Source: Malus domestica (Eukaryota; Streptophyta; Magnoliopsida; Rosales; Rosaceae). Taken from it: DNA of 64,000 nt. Location: assembly GCF_042453785.1 (NCBI RefSeq), contig NC_091675.1, positions 9,932,501 through 9,996,500 of the forward strand, given 5' to 3'. Under the pieces are notes generated by a model, which searched no databases, was not told the DNA's origin, and saw only the letters and a program-made list of their open reading frames with translations. Position numbers and translations under genes: made by a program. Below, piece by piece: positions 23,801 to 35,309 of this stretch (its first letter is position 1; every line of letters starts with the position of its first letter).

Positions 23801-26800
23801 CCTATTGGTCTAGCGTCACTACAGCTACATTGAATAACTAGATACAGGAGATACAGGATATACAACATAAATAAACAACTGAAACAATATGGTCCATAAC
23901 ATTGTAATATAGACACCAAAAAGAAATTTCATGATATCAGGTCACACAAAGCATATTAAAACATTTATGGTATCATTACCTTTGCAACCGTTGAACCAAT
24001 ACGCTTTTCCCTATCCGAAGCATTTTTCTCATTTCCACGAAGAATGAGAGACTCAAACTGTTCCTTAAAACTGAAAAAAAAAAAAAATCGAGAGTTTTAT
24101 ACAGAAACAGATAAATAACTCAAGGCAACCAGCACGGGGAGGAAATTATTACCATTTCTTATCTCCCAGTAGCTCAGGGCAACAGAAGTTGAATAAGGCC
24201 CACAACTCCTATTTTAGACATAAAAAGTACAAATAATCAACAAATTATGTCTAGGTTTTTGTTTAAGACATAAAAAATGTAAAAAGGAATAATATGGCAC
24301 AACCGAACCTGACCTTCAGATTATTTTGCAATGGCGTGCCGCTCACAATAATGCGATGGCCACAAGGTATCTCAAGCAAACTTTTGGCTCTTTGTGTACT
24401 AGGGTTCTTTATGAGATGCCCCTGAGATATAAATAGGTCCATCTTATCATTATGCAAGGAAATAAAGTTCTTACACAAATAAATTAGGTTGTTTCATGCA
24501 CTTTTCAGATAAAGAAATCTGGTTTCTCACAGGCAACTAAGTACATTACAAGTATAATTTGATGTGTTGGACGCGTGTGAGTACCAGTGTGCACATTCAA
24601 CTGAGGCAAGCAAGGAAATTGATTGGATGAAACATCAGGGCGTGAAAATTTTCAAATGTACAAACTAAGTAACACAAGATCATTTTGTTAATAATTTCAA
24701 AGGCATCTATATATCTGAAAGAGGAATTGCTTGAAAGTATCTGTAAAAGCAATAAAATTTCTTGAAAAGATGACACTTCTAAAATAGTTACGGAAATACT
24801 AAACAATCAATAATTCACCAATTAAACATGCATGTTTTATCATGGTATATCCCTGATCAATATGTGACGTATACACGGAAACAAGGCTTCTCTTAGACGG
24901 GACCCACTATGGTATGTGAGAGGCCGGTTGAGTACTCGAAATGACTAATAAGCTTTCTTTTGCATGACGATAATTAATAGAAGCTATAATGTTCCCTTAG
25001 ACCATCTCCAACCTTGGGCTAAAAGCCAAATTACCCCCCAAATTACACCCCCAAACACTCTCCAACCCATGCTAAAATTTTAGGCTAAATGCCAAATGCT
25101 ATTTCTGGGCCAAATACCCCCCAGCTTTCCCCCCAGGCTAAATGCAAAATGTTTATCGGAATTTAAATTTTTTTAGATTAAAATGTTCATAAAATTAATT
25201 TACAATAATCTACATTTTTTTTTTAAATTGATTTAAGAAAAAAATTTAGGCTAATTTCATTCTTTAATAATTCTGGGCTAAAATTTTAGGGTAGAAGGGT
25301 TGGAGCAGAAAAGATGTTTCTGGGCTAAAAGCTAAATTTTCCGGGCTAAAAAATTTGGCTTTTAGCCCAAGGGTTGGAGATGGTCTTAGAAAAAACATAA
25401 CAGTCAATTACTCAAAGAAAGTAGCATATGCATTCTCACCTCATCAAGTATCATATAATCCCATATGATATCTTCTCTTCCATCATCGAGAACATAGTCA
25501 TCCCCTCTTAAAGATTTTGAGTTAACCCGCACAATATCATAAGTTGTGAGAAGAATGCCTTTGTCCTATGAGAAAAGCAATGAACAGTGAGGACAGAATC
25601 ATATGGAATTTAAGCATAGTTCTTATTTTAAAAGAAAAAAAGTGCAGCCAAAGTCATACTACAAGTTTACTCAAACTACATTAGTTAAATAATCTGGATG
25701 CATCATGATGCTTCATTCTGTGGTAATTAAAGATTTTAATGGTTGCATCAGCTTCTCTCCATTCCTATATACATGTTGAATTCAAAAGAAAAAAGGGCAT
25801 CTGCCAAAGTCATACTACAAGTTTACTCAAACTACATTAGTTAAATAATCTGGATGCATCATGATGCTTCATTCTGTGGTAATTAAAGATTTTAATGGTT
25901 GCATCAGCTTCTCTCCATTCCTATATACATGTTGAATTCAAAAGAAAAAAGGGCATCTGCATAGTTAAACATGTTGTTTGCTAATAAATATATTGCATCT
26001 CAGATGTTCATGGAATTTGTTTACGGTTTCTGAGTTTTTTCTGTGTTTTGGGTTGGTCTTCTTGACCAACCTCTTTGTTGCTTTTCTCTACTCTTCATAG
26101 AATCGTTCTTTATGATTAAAGAAACAATGTTGACTGATTTTGATTCGACAAAAAAGACACATCAATCACCTGATGTATTTATATTATAGAGGAATTACCT
26201 GAAGTACATACTGAAGCTCATATTTTCGAGCTTTAGCGCAAGTCCCATAGTATCTACATAGACGCACAAGCAACTGATTACAGATTGCCTTTCTTACATA
26301 CATGATACTTGAGAAATTAATCATATAAAACAAGACCAAGTAGCCTCACTCTCTTATCTTATCAGCAAGACCCACAGATGATAATTCTTTAATCCAATGG
26401 GAAAGCAGTGTTTTAGGGGCCACAACCATAACTCTTTTAATCAACCGTGAATGAAATAATCCTGCTACGAAGCTACAAATCTGTAATAAGATTAAACCAG
26501 TACCTATGAATTACACAAAAGAAGAAAAAAGACACCAAAGTAATATATCTGTTAAAGTATCCTCTTTCATTACCTGCATCGTTTTGCCCAAGCCCATGTC
26601 ATCACCCAAGATTCCACCCTTCCCCTGACAATGCAAAGACCATAGCCACTTTAGGCCATCACGTTGATGTGGAAACAACATTGTCGCAATCTTCCCAGGC
26701 AACTTGTAAGTAGATGTGAGACCATTCAAAGTAATAGAACTATCAGTCACCAGAGCACAATCATCAGTAGAATCATCGATCACAATAAGCTCATCAGATT

Positions 26801-27827
26801 CATAGAACTCTTTAACAATACCACTCTGCCTCCCTGATTCTTTAACTATCTTATTGTCACTCAAAAATACACAGCCATCCTCAACACCAACCTCTCTTTT
26901 TCCGACTTTAGGAACAAGAGGACAGGCCACAGTTTTTGGTTTTTCATCCACCCATAAAGTTTCTCTTTTCTTTTGACCATCATGTTTCATAGCCAGGCTG
27001 CCTTGTTGAGGTTCACTCGGCAAATAAGCATCTGTCTCCTTGCCTTTGGTTTTAGACACATTAGAACCTTCAACCATGTCCGCTTTTCTGGCACCCCTCC
27101 TCTCAATTGACAGTAACTCAAGCCTCGAGCTCAAGTCATCAAGAATATCCCTAATCTCATTCCCGCCACCATTGGCACTAGTCTTGCTCGGATTTTTTTT
27201 CAGAACTTCCGGTGATTCATAATCAGCAATGCCCGAAACGTTGGGCTCATCAAGCACTGGTTGTTTGTCAGCATGATCACTGTCAGCCCGATAAGAAACT
27301 TTACAAAGACGGCGTCTACCTTCAATCTTAACCTTTGAAGGTTTTTCTTCTTCTAGAATTGATACCATAAACAAACAAAAAAAACAAAAAAACAAAATGT
27401 AAGGAAAAAAAATCAAACAATTTGGGGTTTTGCAGTCACACGAGCATTTAATCAAACAGATAGTGGGCAAGAGAAGAGCGATTACCAGGAGAAGAATCAA
27501 AATCAGCGAGTGAGAAATGAGGAAGGTTGTGAACCCTTTGGCCTTCGATCGGTGGCTTCACCTCCTCCATTTCCACTTTATCGCCCTCTGCTGATAACCC
27601 AACAAAAAAATAACAAAATAAAATTAACGAAAAATAAATACAATAATGAAAAATTAAGGAGGGAAGAGAGTAAAGTGGTTAATAGGGTTAATAATACCGG
27701 CGGGTGTGGAAGAAGGATTGGCAGCAGCAGCAGGAGGAGGAGGAGGAGAGAGGAGGTCTTGAAGGAGGCGATAGTGGCTGTCGTTTAGACTCTCTGGTTT
27801 TTTGCCGCCTTTCCTCTCCTCCGCCAT
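17862..27827 (-). CDS. CHR24: SNF2-family DNA translocase, CHR24 / ERCC6-like (Rad26/CSB-type)
   Basis: Twenty-two exons keep frame throughout, giving 1016 residues. In gene order: 27698-27827, 27486-27590, 26574-27352, 26350-26480, 26199-26253, 25440-25565, 24314-24421, 24153-24208, 23980-24070, 23173-23310, 22998-23075, 21370-21579, 21198-21269, 20385-20465, 20182-20300, 19871-19982, 19311-19379, 19119-19213, 18674-18805, 18470-18535, 18246-18378, 17862-18026. The N-terminal ~290 residues are a poorly conserved linker. The ATPase core has [11 protein letters not shown] (Walker A, 328-338), a DEGH box at 441-444 and SGTPLQNN. The helicase C lobe ends in [11 protein letters not shown] (764-774). 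The family remodels chromatin or clears protein-DNA blocks in the nucleus. Codon 497, across the exon 8/9 junction, reads Cys where I recall Trp in the Arabidopsis protein. Introns contain a MITE, a gypsy scrap and a 156-bp duplication. Confidence 0.95.
22333..22411. repeat. Short tandem duplication in CHR24 intron 11
   Basis: The ~31-bp block containing GGTAGCGATCCAACCAAAG and ATTTTTATTCTA occurs twice, at 22333-22363 and 22380-22411. The intervening bases include a C run. The phrase TTTCTATCCGCCCG also appears on both sides, at about 22317 and 22478. The block abuts the retroelement scrap at 22480-22698. Confidence 0.7.
22480..22698 (-). mobile_element. Scrap of Ty3/gypsy reverse transcriptase in CHR24 intron 11
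   Basis: The minus-strand frame contains [20 protein letters not shown], the motif at the C-terminal end of the Ty3/gypsy reverse transcriptase domain. The match covers only about 30 residues and then changes to unrelated sequence, so it is a fragment. It lies in the 1.4-kb intron between exons 11 and 12 of CHR24, in the same orientation as the gene. Confidence 0.6.
25000..25385. mobile_element. Tourist-like MITE in CHR24 intron 6
   Basis: The element is 386 bp with long terminal inverted repeats. The left end is GACCATCTCCAACC followed by TTGGGCTAAAAGCC; the right end is the complement, ending GGTTGGAGATGGTC. It is flanked by TTA on both sides (24997-24999 and 25386-25388), the PIF/Harbinger target duplication. 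It has no coding capacity. Confidence 0.88.
25647..25958. repeat. 156-bp tandem duplication in CHR24 intron 5
   Basis: Copy one is 25647-25802 and copy two 25803-25958. By eye they appear identical throughout, from GCCAAAGTCATACTACAAG to AAAAGGGCATCTGC. It sits in the intron between exons 5 and 6 and does not touch a splice site. It is a very recent tandem duplication or an assembly artefact. Confidence 0.85.
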
Positions 27828-28261
27828 TTCAAAAGTAAAATACGACAACTTTTTTAATTTTATTTTTCGTTTTTAATGTTTGCGGTCTTTCCATACACGG
27901 AGCTTTTCATTTCACGCTTTTGAGTGCCACTTTCAAATTTGAACGTTTGTAATTTGCACAATTTTTAATGTGGTATTCATCTATATTTTGTTTTTTTTAC
28001 AAACATATCGTAAGTTTTGCATTTACATAGTAAAACCTTAATAATTTAATGTTTAATAAATTAATAACCTTCATTAAATAACATGCTTAATTAATAATTT
28101 GCTAATTATAATATAATACATTATACATCAAAACAATATAGTATATTTTTACTGTACAATTTATTTAAAAAATTATAATATAAATTTTACTTAATTAAAT
28201 AAATACATCGATTAACTTATAAAACAAAAATCTAAATACAATAACAAGCTTTAAAAGTATG
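27828..28261. other. AT-rich upstream region of CHR24
   Basis: This region lies directly upstream of the CHR24 start codon and must hold its promoter. No convincing TATA box or other element was identified. It is rich in A/T runs. No coding frame is supported. Confidence 0.4.
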
Positions 28262-28418
28262 AGGTTTTAACGAAAAGTCAACGGTACTGTTCACTTTAAC
28301 GAAAAATCACATTTTTACACTAAAAAGTCAAACCTGGTACTATTTATTTTACCCTTTATTTTATAATTATCGTTAAAACTCAAAGTTTTCAAACTGTTTT
28401 CATTAATTTTCCTTTAAA
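28262..28418. repeat. Dispersed ~155-bp repeat, copy 1
   Basis: This copy shares with 29319-29474 the ordered blocks GTACTGTTCACTTTAACGAA, TTTTTACACTAAAAAGTC, TGGTACTATT, AAAACTCAAAGTTTT and TTTTCATTAATTTTCC. The two copies are in the same orientation, about 1.06 kb apart. It is probably a small non-coding transposon; terminal repeats are not clear. Confidence 0.7.
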
Positions 28419-28645
28419 AGTATTGAATGCATCAAAGTACAGTTACCAAAGTTTATGAAAAGACGCAATTTGTTGTTTGGTAAAAAAACATGCTTTTATA
28501 CGCTGTTGATTCTCAGTAGAATGTTTGGCTGGAAAAAAGTGCTTTTATATAAATATATTACTTTATGATCTTTAAATATAGATTGTAATTAGACAAAGGC
28601 AAATATTACTTTTGTTTTTGGTCGAATGGAATCTGAATTCTCGTC

Positions 28646-28846
28646 GGATCCTTTTTGTGAGGATTTTAAAAATTCGTTAATTATATTCGTTCATCGTATA
28701 TCATGCGGTTATAAATTATTTTAAATATTTTTATTTAAAATTAATTACAAAAAAATACCTGACAAAAACTGATCGTACGATATATGATGAACATACGCAA
28801 GTTACAGATCCCTATGATCCTCACCAAAAGAATCCGGAGAGGATCC
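28646..28846. repeat. Foldback repeat A upstream of CHR24
   Basis: GGATCCTTTTTGTGAGGAT at the left is mirrored by GATCCTCACCAAAAGAATCC at the right. Inside, CGTTCATCGTATATCATGCGG is mirrored by CGTACGATATATGATGAACA. The unit could form a long hairpin. It is related to the foldback at 28918-29032, suggesting one MITE family. Confidence 0.65.
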
Positions 28847-28917
28847 TGGTGGGGTTGAATGAACATATATATTTAGGGAAAAGGATCATCGCTGGATCCT
28901 TTTCCTAGAGATCCTAC

Positions 28918-29032
28918 GTGACCGTTCATCGTACATCATGTGGTCAGTTTTCATTACGTACTATTTATATTTAATTTTAAATTTTAAATTTTGAAATGAT
29001 TTCTGACCGCACGATATACGATAAACGGTCAC
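28918..29032. repeat. Foldback repeat B upstream of CHR24
   Basis: GTGACCGTTCATCGTACATC at 28918 is mirrored by CGATATACGATAAACGGTCAC ending at 29032, flanking an AT-rich loop. The arm sequence is related to the inner arm of the foldback at 28646-28846. Confidence 0.65.
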
Positions 29033-29318
29033 GATCACATGATTTAAACCCACGCCGTCATACAAGAGCTCAATACATTTCTACTACTATGGTAAATGGC
29101 CATTTGCTAAGCCGGTTTTAGAGTTAAGATGGTAGATTCTCGATTGGGTCTTTTCTGCTTCTTCTTTTTTTGTTGAAAAACGGATGATAAATAAGATGGT
29201 GAGCATATACCATAGTTTATGATGGTGAATAAAAATGCTTTCATATGGGTTTAATCGTCTTGGAGAGATTTTTCGATATTCCCAAAATATAAGGTAAAAT
29301 TGTGTCATTATATAAGGG

Positions 29319-29474
29319 GAGTTTTAACGAAACACTCCAAGTACTGTTCACTTTAACGAAAAATGACATTTTTACTCTAAAAAGTCACTTCTGGTACTAT
29401 TCACTCGCAATACCTTTTTGTCATTTTGATTAAAACTCAAAGTTTTTAAACTATTTTCATTAGTTTTCCTTTAT
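29319..29474. repeat. Dispersed ~155-bp repeat, copy 2
   Basis: Second copy of the repeat at 28262-28418, in direct orientation and clearly diverged. It shares GTACTGTTCACTTTAACGAA and AAAACTCAAAGTTTTTAAAC. The region 29475-29920 around it is AT-rich spacer with no supported gene. Confidence 0.7.
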
Positions 29475-30086
29475 ATAAGTGGTGAAAAGAGAGGAATAGA
29501 GAGTAAAGTGGGTTCCGCTTATCACCTATAATTAATACCATTATATTTGCCAACTTTTGCATGGCTGCAATTGCCTTAATTCGGTTGCCATTTATTTGAA
29601 TTTGCTCCTGCTAGTTGAATTATTTTGAGGTGCTCCAGCTGATTGAATTGTGAGAGCATTTTTAATGCAAGATAAAAACCAGGCCCACTTTTTTTTTTTA
29701 TGACAAAAGTAATGATTTAAAATGATTACTTCTAGCTAATTTTGAAACATTGGTTATAAAATTATCTCCCTTGGACAGAAGCAAAATGCGAAATGTAAAA
29801 ATCATATTGAAAATTGAATTACAACTGAAACACGCATTAATCTAACACATATAATATCTCATTTGCATCTTTGAGAGATGTGAATACTGAATGCGAATTA
29901 TAATCAAATGGACAAGCATAAATTTGAGATCTTATGTAACAGAAAAAAATTTAAAAAAAATTAAAAAAAAAAGAAAGAGATTCCAGTAATAAAAGTTTCA
30001 ACTATAGAAAAAAAAATTAAGAGGAAGCCTCCTTCTCAATTATTTATTCATGCAAACACTTATTCATACAACTCTTTTTGTCCCAA

Positions 30087-30467
30087 TCACTTCTGCCAAA
30101 TGTACATAAGATTCCATCGATCCTTAGATTCGTCAAAATAAAACGCTCCGGTTTGTTTGATTCTCCACCAACACTTGTCTCCGCATCGCTCATCATCTCG
30201 TTGAGCTTTGTACACATCAAAGCTTCCATGGACATTTTGCTACCACATGTAGCAATAGAACAATGTGTTTGGGAGGAGAGCATTGGACTTGAATTCCCAA
30301 TGGAAGGAGTTCTCAAACGAGAGGTTGTGTTTGCCAAGATCGTCATCATTGGATTGGCAATGAAGAGTTAGGACAATATTTGGTCCCTGATAATTAGTTA
30401 TGTTCACGATAAGATCATAATCAATGCTACGGATGCTTTGGCCATTGCTTTTGGACGTGTGTCTGTC
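30087..30467 (-). pseudogene. Second broken S1-homologue (SPH) gene
   Basis: On the minus strand this copy extends further upstream than the one at 16315-16605. It includes the early strand VNITNYQGPNIVLTLHC before SNDDDLGKH, then FDVYKA and the ending DRWNLMYIWQK with a TGA at 30087-30089. A TAG at 30240-30242 replaces the second Trp of the conserved MWW motif, and an upstream in-frame TAG at 30468-30470 cuts off any signal peptide. The non-coding sequence below the stop, with TTTGAGATCTTATG and TAATAAAAGTTTCAAC, is also shared with the first copy, so a DNA segment was duplicated. Confidence 0.82.
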
Positions 30468-30805
30468 CTAATAATTCACCCTTTATATATTTTTTTTATT
30501 CACCCTTTATATATTTTATCAATGAAACGCAAATTACCAAAAAGAATAAATTAAACAGAAATGAATTTGTCTAGAAAATCAAATGTATGCATCATCTATT
30601 TTTCTCTAATTGACCGATAAATCCTAATTAATTGCAAAGATTAATTTCTTTCTCGTCCTGGTCCATTATCCAATTTCAAATGACTGGATAGAATAACAAC
30701 AATAATTATTATTTATTACGCAATTAAGGACAACTTTACCAGGCTTAATATTTTCTACCAATTCAAGGTAATGTGCTACATGGGCACAGAGGCCTCATAA
30801 CCAAC

Positions 30806-30954
30806 CTCATTTTATGTTTGGGTTGGGTCAACCCATTGTACATTAATAATATTTAAATAAACTAAAATCAGAAACCCAATATACAAATCATACAAGTCTT
30901 TATGTTAAAGAATTCATCAACTTGGAATTCGTTTCTCAGCCACATGATTACAAC
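30806..30954 (+). repeat. Separated head of the WAT1-like tandem array
   Basis: This stretch matches the spacer before each unit of the array, with CTCATTTTATGTTTGGGTTG, CCCATTGTACATTAATAAT and GGAATTCGTTTCTC. It ends in GATTACAAC exactly where the LTR retrotransposon begins, and the match resumes after the element at 40406 (ACAACTCCTTCCAG). The two parts were contiguous before the insertion. The gap 30468-30805 is AT-rich spacer. Confidence 0.85.
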
Positions 30955-31753
30955 GGTAGACATCGAAATTTCGGCAAATAAATGTTGACCGATAAATCAA
31001 AGTTTCAACGCTCATGTATTACATAAATTTTACACGTAGCGTGTGTCTAAACAAAAAATCGAAATAAGTTGGAAAAGTCATCAAACAGGACACGTGTCAA
31101 CACTTGGCAGAAACGACTTATTTCATCTGGGATATTATATTCAAAATTAGGCCTTGGAAAATTCTATAAATACAAGCCCATTTCATTCATTTTTTAGGGG
31201 GAATTCATATTACACCTTGAAGCTCTGAAGGTCTGAAACTCCGAAGCTCTCAAGCAAATCTCGAAGGATCAAGAAAGCCCTTTTCGTTCTTCATCAAATC
31301 CTCCTTCAAGATCAAGTCTCGACGGCCCTTGAAGAAAGTGTTCTTCGTTCTTCGTTCATCGTTCTTCTAAGATCAAGCCCCGACGGCCCCTTGGACCAAC
31401 AACATCAACAAATCCACACGTCCAACCGTTCTTCAAGATCAAGCCCAAAAGCCCTTGGAGATCCATTCATCACTGTTCTTCAAAGATCAAGCCCAAAAGC
31501 CCCTTTGAAGATCCGCTCAAATCCACCTTCAAGATCAAGCCCACGACCCTTGAAGAACGCTCATCCTTAGATCAAGCCCAACGGCCCTTTGGATCAACCG
31601 CACATCCACAAATACACACCTTACGGAGATTGAATCAGATGATCAAATTTAAGAGAGATTGTAACCCAAAATCATCAAATACAATTATTTGTTTGTGCAC
31701 GTTGTTTTTGTCTCTTTCGTTTCAGGAATTTTCCGTGTTCACAAATTGGCACG
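30955..31753 (+). repeat. 5' LTR
   Basis: 799 bp, beginning GGTAGACATC (the 3' copy has the canonical TG start) and ending TTCACA. It contains a TATA box (TATAAATA at 31165-31172). Downstream of that, six variants of a hairpin-forming motif built on AAGATCAAGCC and GGCCCTTGAAG fall at about 31310-31600. The poly(A)-side end carries GTTTCAGGAATTTTCC. Confidence 0.93.
31165..31172 (+). promoter_or_regulatory. TATA box of the 5' LTR
   Basis: TATAAATA in the context ATTCTATAAATACAAG, about 210 bp into the LTR. It is conserved in the 3' LTR at 39820-39827, as expected for the retroelement promoter at the U3/R border. Confidence 0.7.
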
Positions 31754-31775
31754 CCCAGTGGGACCATCTCTTCCT
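31754..31775 (+). other. Primer-binding site
   Basis: Two bases after the LTR end the sequence reads TTGGCACGCCCAGTGGGACC. A TGG start next to the LTR is the normal mark of a tRNA-primed binding site. I could not assign the tRNA. Confidence 0.6.
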
Positions 31776-31822
31776 CTCATCTCTTTCTCCGTTCAAGAAA
31801 TTCAAGCGCACTTCCAAAATTA

Positions 31823-33756
31823 ATGGCATCAAGGAAGGCTCAAACTGTTCCCGCAACCGGCGCAAAGAACAAGAGCGTCCTCGTCGCAACTGGTGTCACT
31901 TTGGGCATCACGACTCGAAGCATGGCAAGAGCTACTTCTGCCGCCTCTTTCACCTCTGCATCAACTCTGTCAAGGGAACAAAAGCACCCAAGGCACGAGC
32001 CTTTGATCACCTTAGCCTCACTAAGGGCACCAAGGGGGGAAAGCCTAAGGAAATACTCTGAATCCATGCTCTCCGATGCCGATTCAAGCGACAGTTCAGC
32101 CATGCAAGTCATGACCATTGGAGCAACTTCAATCGATGAGCAGCTGGCTCAAATGAATGAAGCAATTGCAAGGCTAACACGGATTGTTGAAGAAAAAGAC
32201 TTGCAAATCGCTGCACTCGTCAGCCGACTGGAGCCACAGGATGACGAGAACCCTGACCCAGAGAATGATCCACTAAAGAGAAGAGATGACGAAAAAGATG
32301 AGCCTCAGGTGGAGAAAAACGATGTGAAGCCGGAGCCAGACCAAGCAGCGGCATTCATGGGATCTTTTTCTATCCAACAGCTGCAGGAGATGATCACCAA
32401 CACCATCAAGGCACAATACGAAGGGAGCTCAAATACCTCCAGGTTGTACTCAAAGGCGTATTCAAAGAAGATTGATGCCTTAAGGATGCCGATGGGTTAT
32501 CAACCGCCAAAGTTCATGCAATTCGATGGAAAGGGAAACCCGAAACAGCACGTTGCCCACTTTGTTGAAACTTGCAACAACGCAGGGACCAAAGGGGATT
32601 ACCTCGCCAAGCAGTTTGTGCGCTCGCTGAAAGGAAACGCCTTTGAGTGGTACACAGACCTAGAGCCTGAGTCCATCAACAGCTGGGAGCAATTAGAGCG
32701 GGAATTCCTCAACAATTTCTACATCACCCGTCGCACTATGAGCATGCTAGAGCTAACGAGCACAAAGTAGTGGAAGGACGAGCCAGTCATTGACTACATC
32801 AACAGATGGCGCACTCTAAGCCTTGACTGTAAAGACAGGCTCTCGGAAACCTCTTCAATCGAGATATGCATCCAAGGCATGCAATGGGGTTTGCAATACA
32901 TCCTCTAAGGCATTAAACCACGGACTTTCGAGGAATTGGCCACTCACGCCCATGACATGGAGTTGAGCATCGCCCATCATGGGAAGAAAGAACCGATCGC
33001 CGACTACAAGAACGACAAAGTTCTTGGGCCAAAGGTGGAGAAGGCTACGTGGAAATCCACCAAAGAAGCAATGACAGTCAACACAGCTCCCGTCAAAATC
33101 CCTACACGAGGTAAGGCTTTCATGATCAAGAGATGCGTAAACGCATTTTGAAGGAGCTTGAGGAGAAAACTTATCCATTCCCCGACTCTGATGTGGTTGC
33201 CATGTTAGAAGACTTGCTGGCAAAGAAGGTGATTAGTTTGCCTGAGTGCAAACGGCCAAAAGAAATGAATCGCACTGACAGTCCAAGGAACTGTAAATTC
33301 CACCGCTTCATCAGTCATCCGACAGAAAAATGTTTCGTGCTGAAAGATCTCATCATGAAGCTGGCTCATAAAGGAATCATCGAGCTAGATCTTGACAATG
33401 TGGTGAAGTCAAACTATACCACCTTCACTTCTGGCTCTTCCAACTCGAAGTTTTCACCTCAACCGCTGGGGGCATGCTCCAAGTCAAACGAAGTTAAAGG
33501 ATGGGCTCAAGTCACTCCTAAGAAATTGCACAAGAAGCATACGTCTCCTCCACAAGTCTGCCAATCGGAAAGGGGGCAAAGCAGCTCTTGTCAACCTTCA
33601 AAACAACGTGAACGTGTTGAAGATGATGAAACTTCGACACGAAGATCGTCCGTCCCCATCACGATGCGCGACTTCTTGCCCGAAGACTTCTTCAATCACG
33701 CGGTCAAAGCTCATTGCTATGAAAATTGTGAGGGACGCCTCTCCCGGATTGCTTGA
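31823..33756 (+). pseudogene. Decayed gag of the LTR retrotransposon
   Basis: The frame opens with MASRKAQTVPAT and runs to 32770. It contains a Lys/Glu-rich middle and the Retrotrans_gag pattern of Ty3-type elements, for example FDGKGNPKQHVAHF, LKGNAFEWY and LEREFLNNFY. In-frame stops follow at 32768-32770 (TAG), 32906-32908 (TAA) and 33149-33151 (TGA). A frame change near 33120 moves the continuing gag homology to the frame 33133-33756. A CxxH-type segment (NCKFHRFISHPTEKCF) lies there. The protein cannot be made as one piece. No protease or reverse transcriptase follows. Confidence 0.88.
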
Positions 33757-33767
33757 CAAAATTCACA

Positions 33768-34075
33768 AATTCTCCTCGCCCGCACGAGTCTAAACTGCAT
33801 GGCACAAAACTCCTGGTTTGCACGAGCATAAAAGGCAACACCAAACGCTCCTTGTTCGCACGAGCCTAAACTGCACGAACCAAAGCTCCTTGTCCGCACG
33901 AGCCTAAACTGTGGGACACGAAACTCCTCGCCTGCACGAGCCTAAACTGCATGGCACAATGCTCCTGGTCTACACGAGCATAAAAGGCAACACCAACGCT
34001 CCTGGTCCGCACGAGCACAAAAGGCGGCACCAAATCGCTCCTTGCCTGCACGAGTTGAAACTGCAAACGGCACCA
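33768..34075 (+). repeat. Tandem repeat block downstream of gag
   Basis: About five to eight diverged copies of a 30-65-bp unit, each with GCACGAGCCTAAACTGCA or GCACGAGCATAAAAGGC and CTCCTKGTYYGCACGAG. It follows the end of the gag homology. It has no coding sense in any consistent frame. Confidence 0.75.
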
Positions 34076-34479
34076 CCAAAAGAAAATACAAAAAATTATG
34101 TATGTATTTGAACTACGTCATGACTTGATCCCTCCTCAACCGAGGGTACGTAGGCAACTTGAAACTTCAAAACTTCAAGTACAGTCGCATCATCAACCAA
34201 AAGCACAAACACTTTGAAGAGTAAAGAGCAAATGCAAAATGTAAATACTTTATTTCTTTAAAGGAAGGGCAGCTACAAGACGGTCTTTCCAATTGGAGGC
34301 AAGAAGCACATCAACGTCACCACCGAGGAAAGCTGTGACCGAAAGGTATCACGCAACGAAGTCTCGCTGCAGGCTCTTGCACAGTTCCACACTACAGCGC
34401 ACCACCGAGGGAAAAAGACTGTGAACAAAAGGCACTACACAGCAAAACCCCATTGCAGTGTCTTGCACAAGCACTACCA

Positions 34480-35224
34480 CGTCTCTAAGAAGCTTCGTGA
34501 GGTCCTGGCATCATGCTCTGTCTTCTCAAAAAAATAAAAAATAAAATAAAAGATTCCTTTCATCACATCAAAATACAAAATAAGGGTTTGATTAAGTGAG
34601 TCAATTTTATTACAAATTTTTATTACAATTTATTTGTATATACAAAAAATAATAATTAATACATATATTATTATCCATCTGCAAAAAAAAAAAAAAATCG
34701 TTATAGTTTGCAATTGCTTTGGCCCAAGCCTTCCTCCATTTCACAGTTGCCGGATCCCATGCCCAATAAGCCCATGAAGAAGCCCAAGTCTCTATCTAGC
34801 AGCCCTTTCTCCTTCTTCCTCGGACACTGAGGGCAAAGCCTGGGTACGGACCCAGATCAAACCCAGAGTGCCGCCAATTCTCTCACTCCCAAGATCTGTC
34901 CTTTGGACCAGCTTCACCAACCTTTTCTGAATCTGGTTTCAACAAGGAAGACATCTGTTTCTCAATAGATGTTGTGGCCTTCACTGAATATTGCAGTTTT
35001 CTTTTCTTATGCTTTTCGATTTCGAAGAAGACGAGGTTGAATCAGGGATTGGAAAATTACAGAGGGAGACTCGAAGTAGAGACCCCAAGTCGGAGACATC
35101 ATGGTCGGATGCTGTTGCTGAGAATTTGGCCGTGGTTCTCCGATTCGCGATCCCGGGACGTTCTGAAAGCTTGTCATCCACCTGTCGCCTGCCATCGGTT
35201 TCTGGAGTCTACGTCATCGTCGTC
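34480..35224. other. Retroelement interior of mixed origin
   Basis: An A/T-rich part with a run of A (34480-34700) is followed by GC-richer sequence (34730-35224) that looks like former exons. Open pieces include KPMKKPKSLSSSPFSFFLGH and a plus frame at 34991-35311. I could not assign a family. It is probably captured host DNA, given the captured genes that follow. Confidence 0.35.
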
Positions 35225-35301
35225 AAATATCTGCTGTTAGGAAATGTGCCGGTGGCGATTTCACCGTTGACGACCTCCTCGACTTCTCTAATGAAGACCC
35301 C
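35225..35301 (+). pseudogene. Probable GATA-factor fragment captured by the retroelement
   Basis: One frame reads CAGGDFTVDDLLDFSNED, which resembles the acidic N-terminal motif of plant GATA zinc-finger factors (GATA5/6/7 group). No zinc finger follows: the sequence switches into the carboxylesterase homology in another frame at about 35310. It is a fragment of about 25 codons. The assignment rests on one short motif. Confidence 0.5.
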
Positions 35302-35309
35302 CTTCGACT

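Noticed and set aside
33768..34075. A CRISPR-like array of repeats and spacers
   Set aside because: Repeats are diverged and uneven, the genome is a plant, and the block is inside an LTR retrotransposon.
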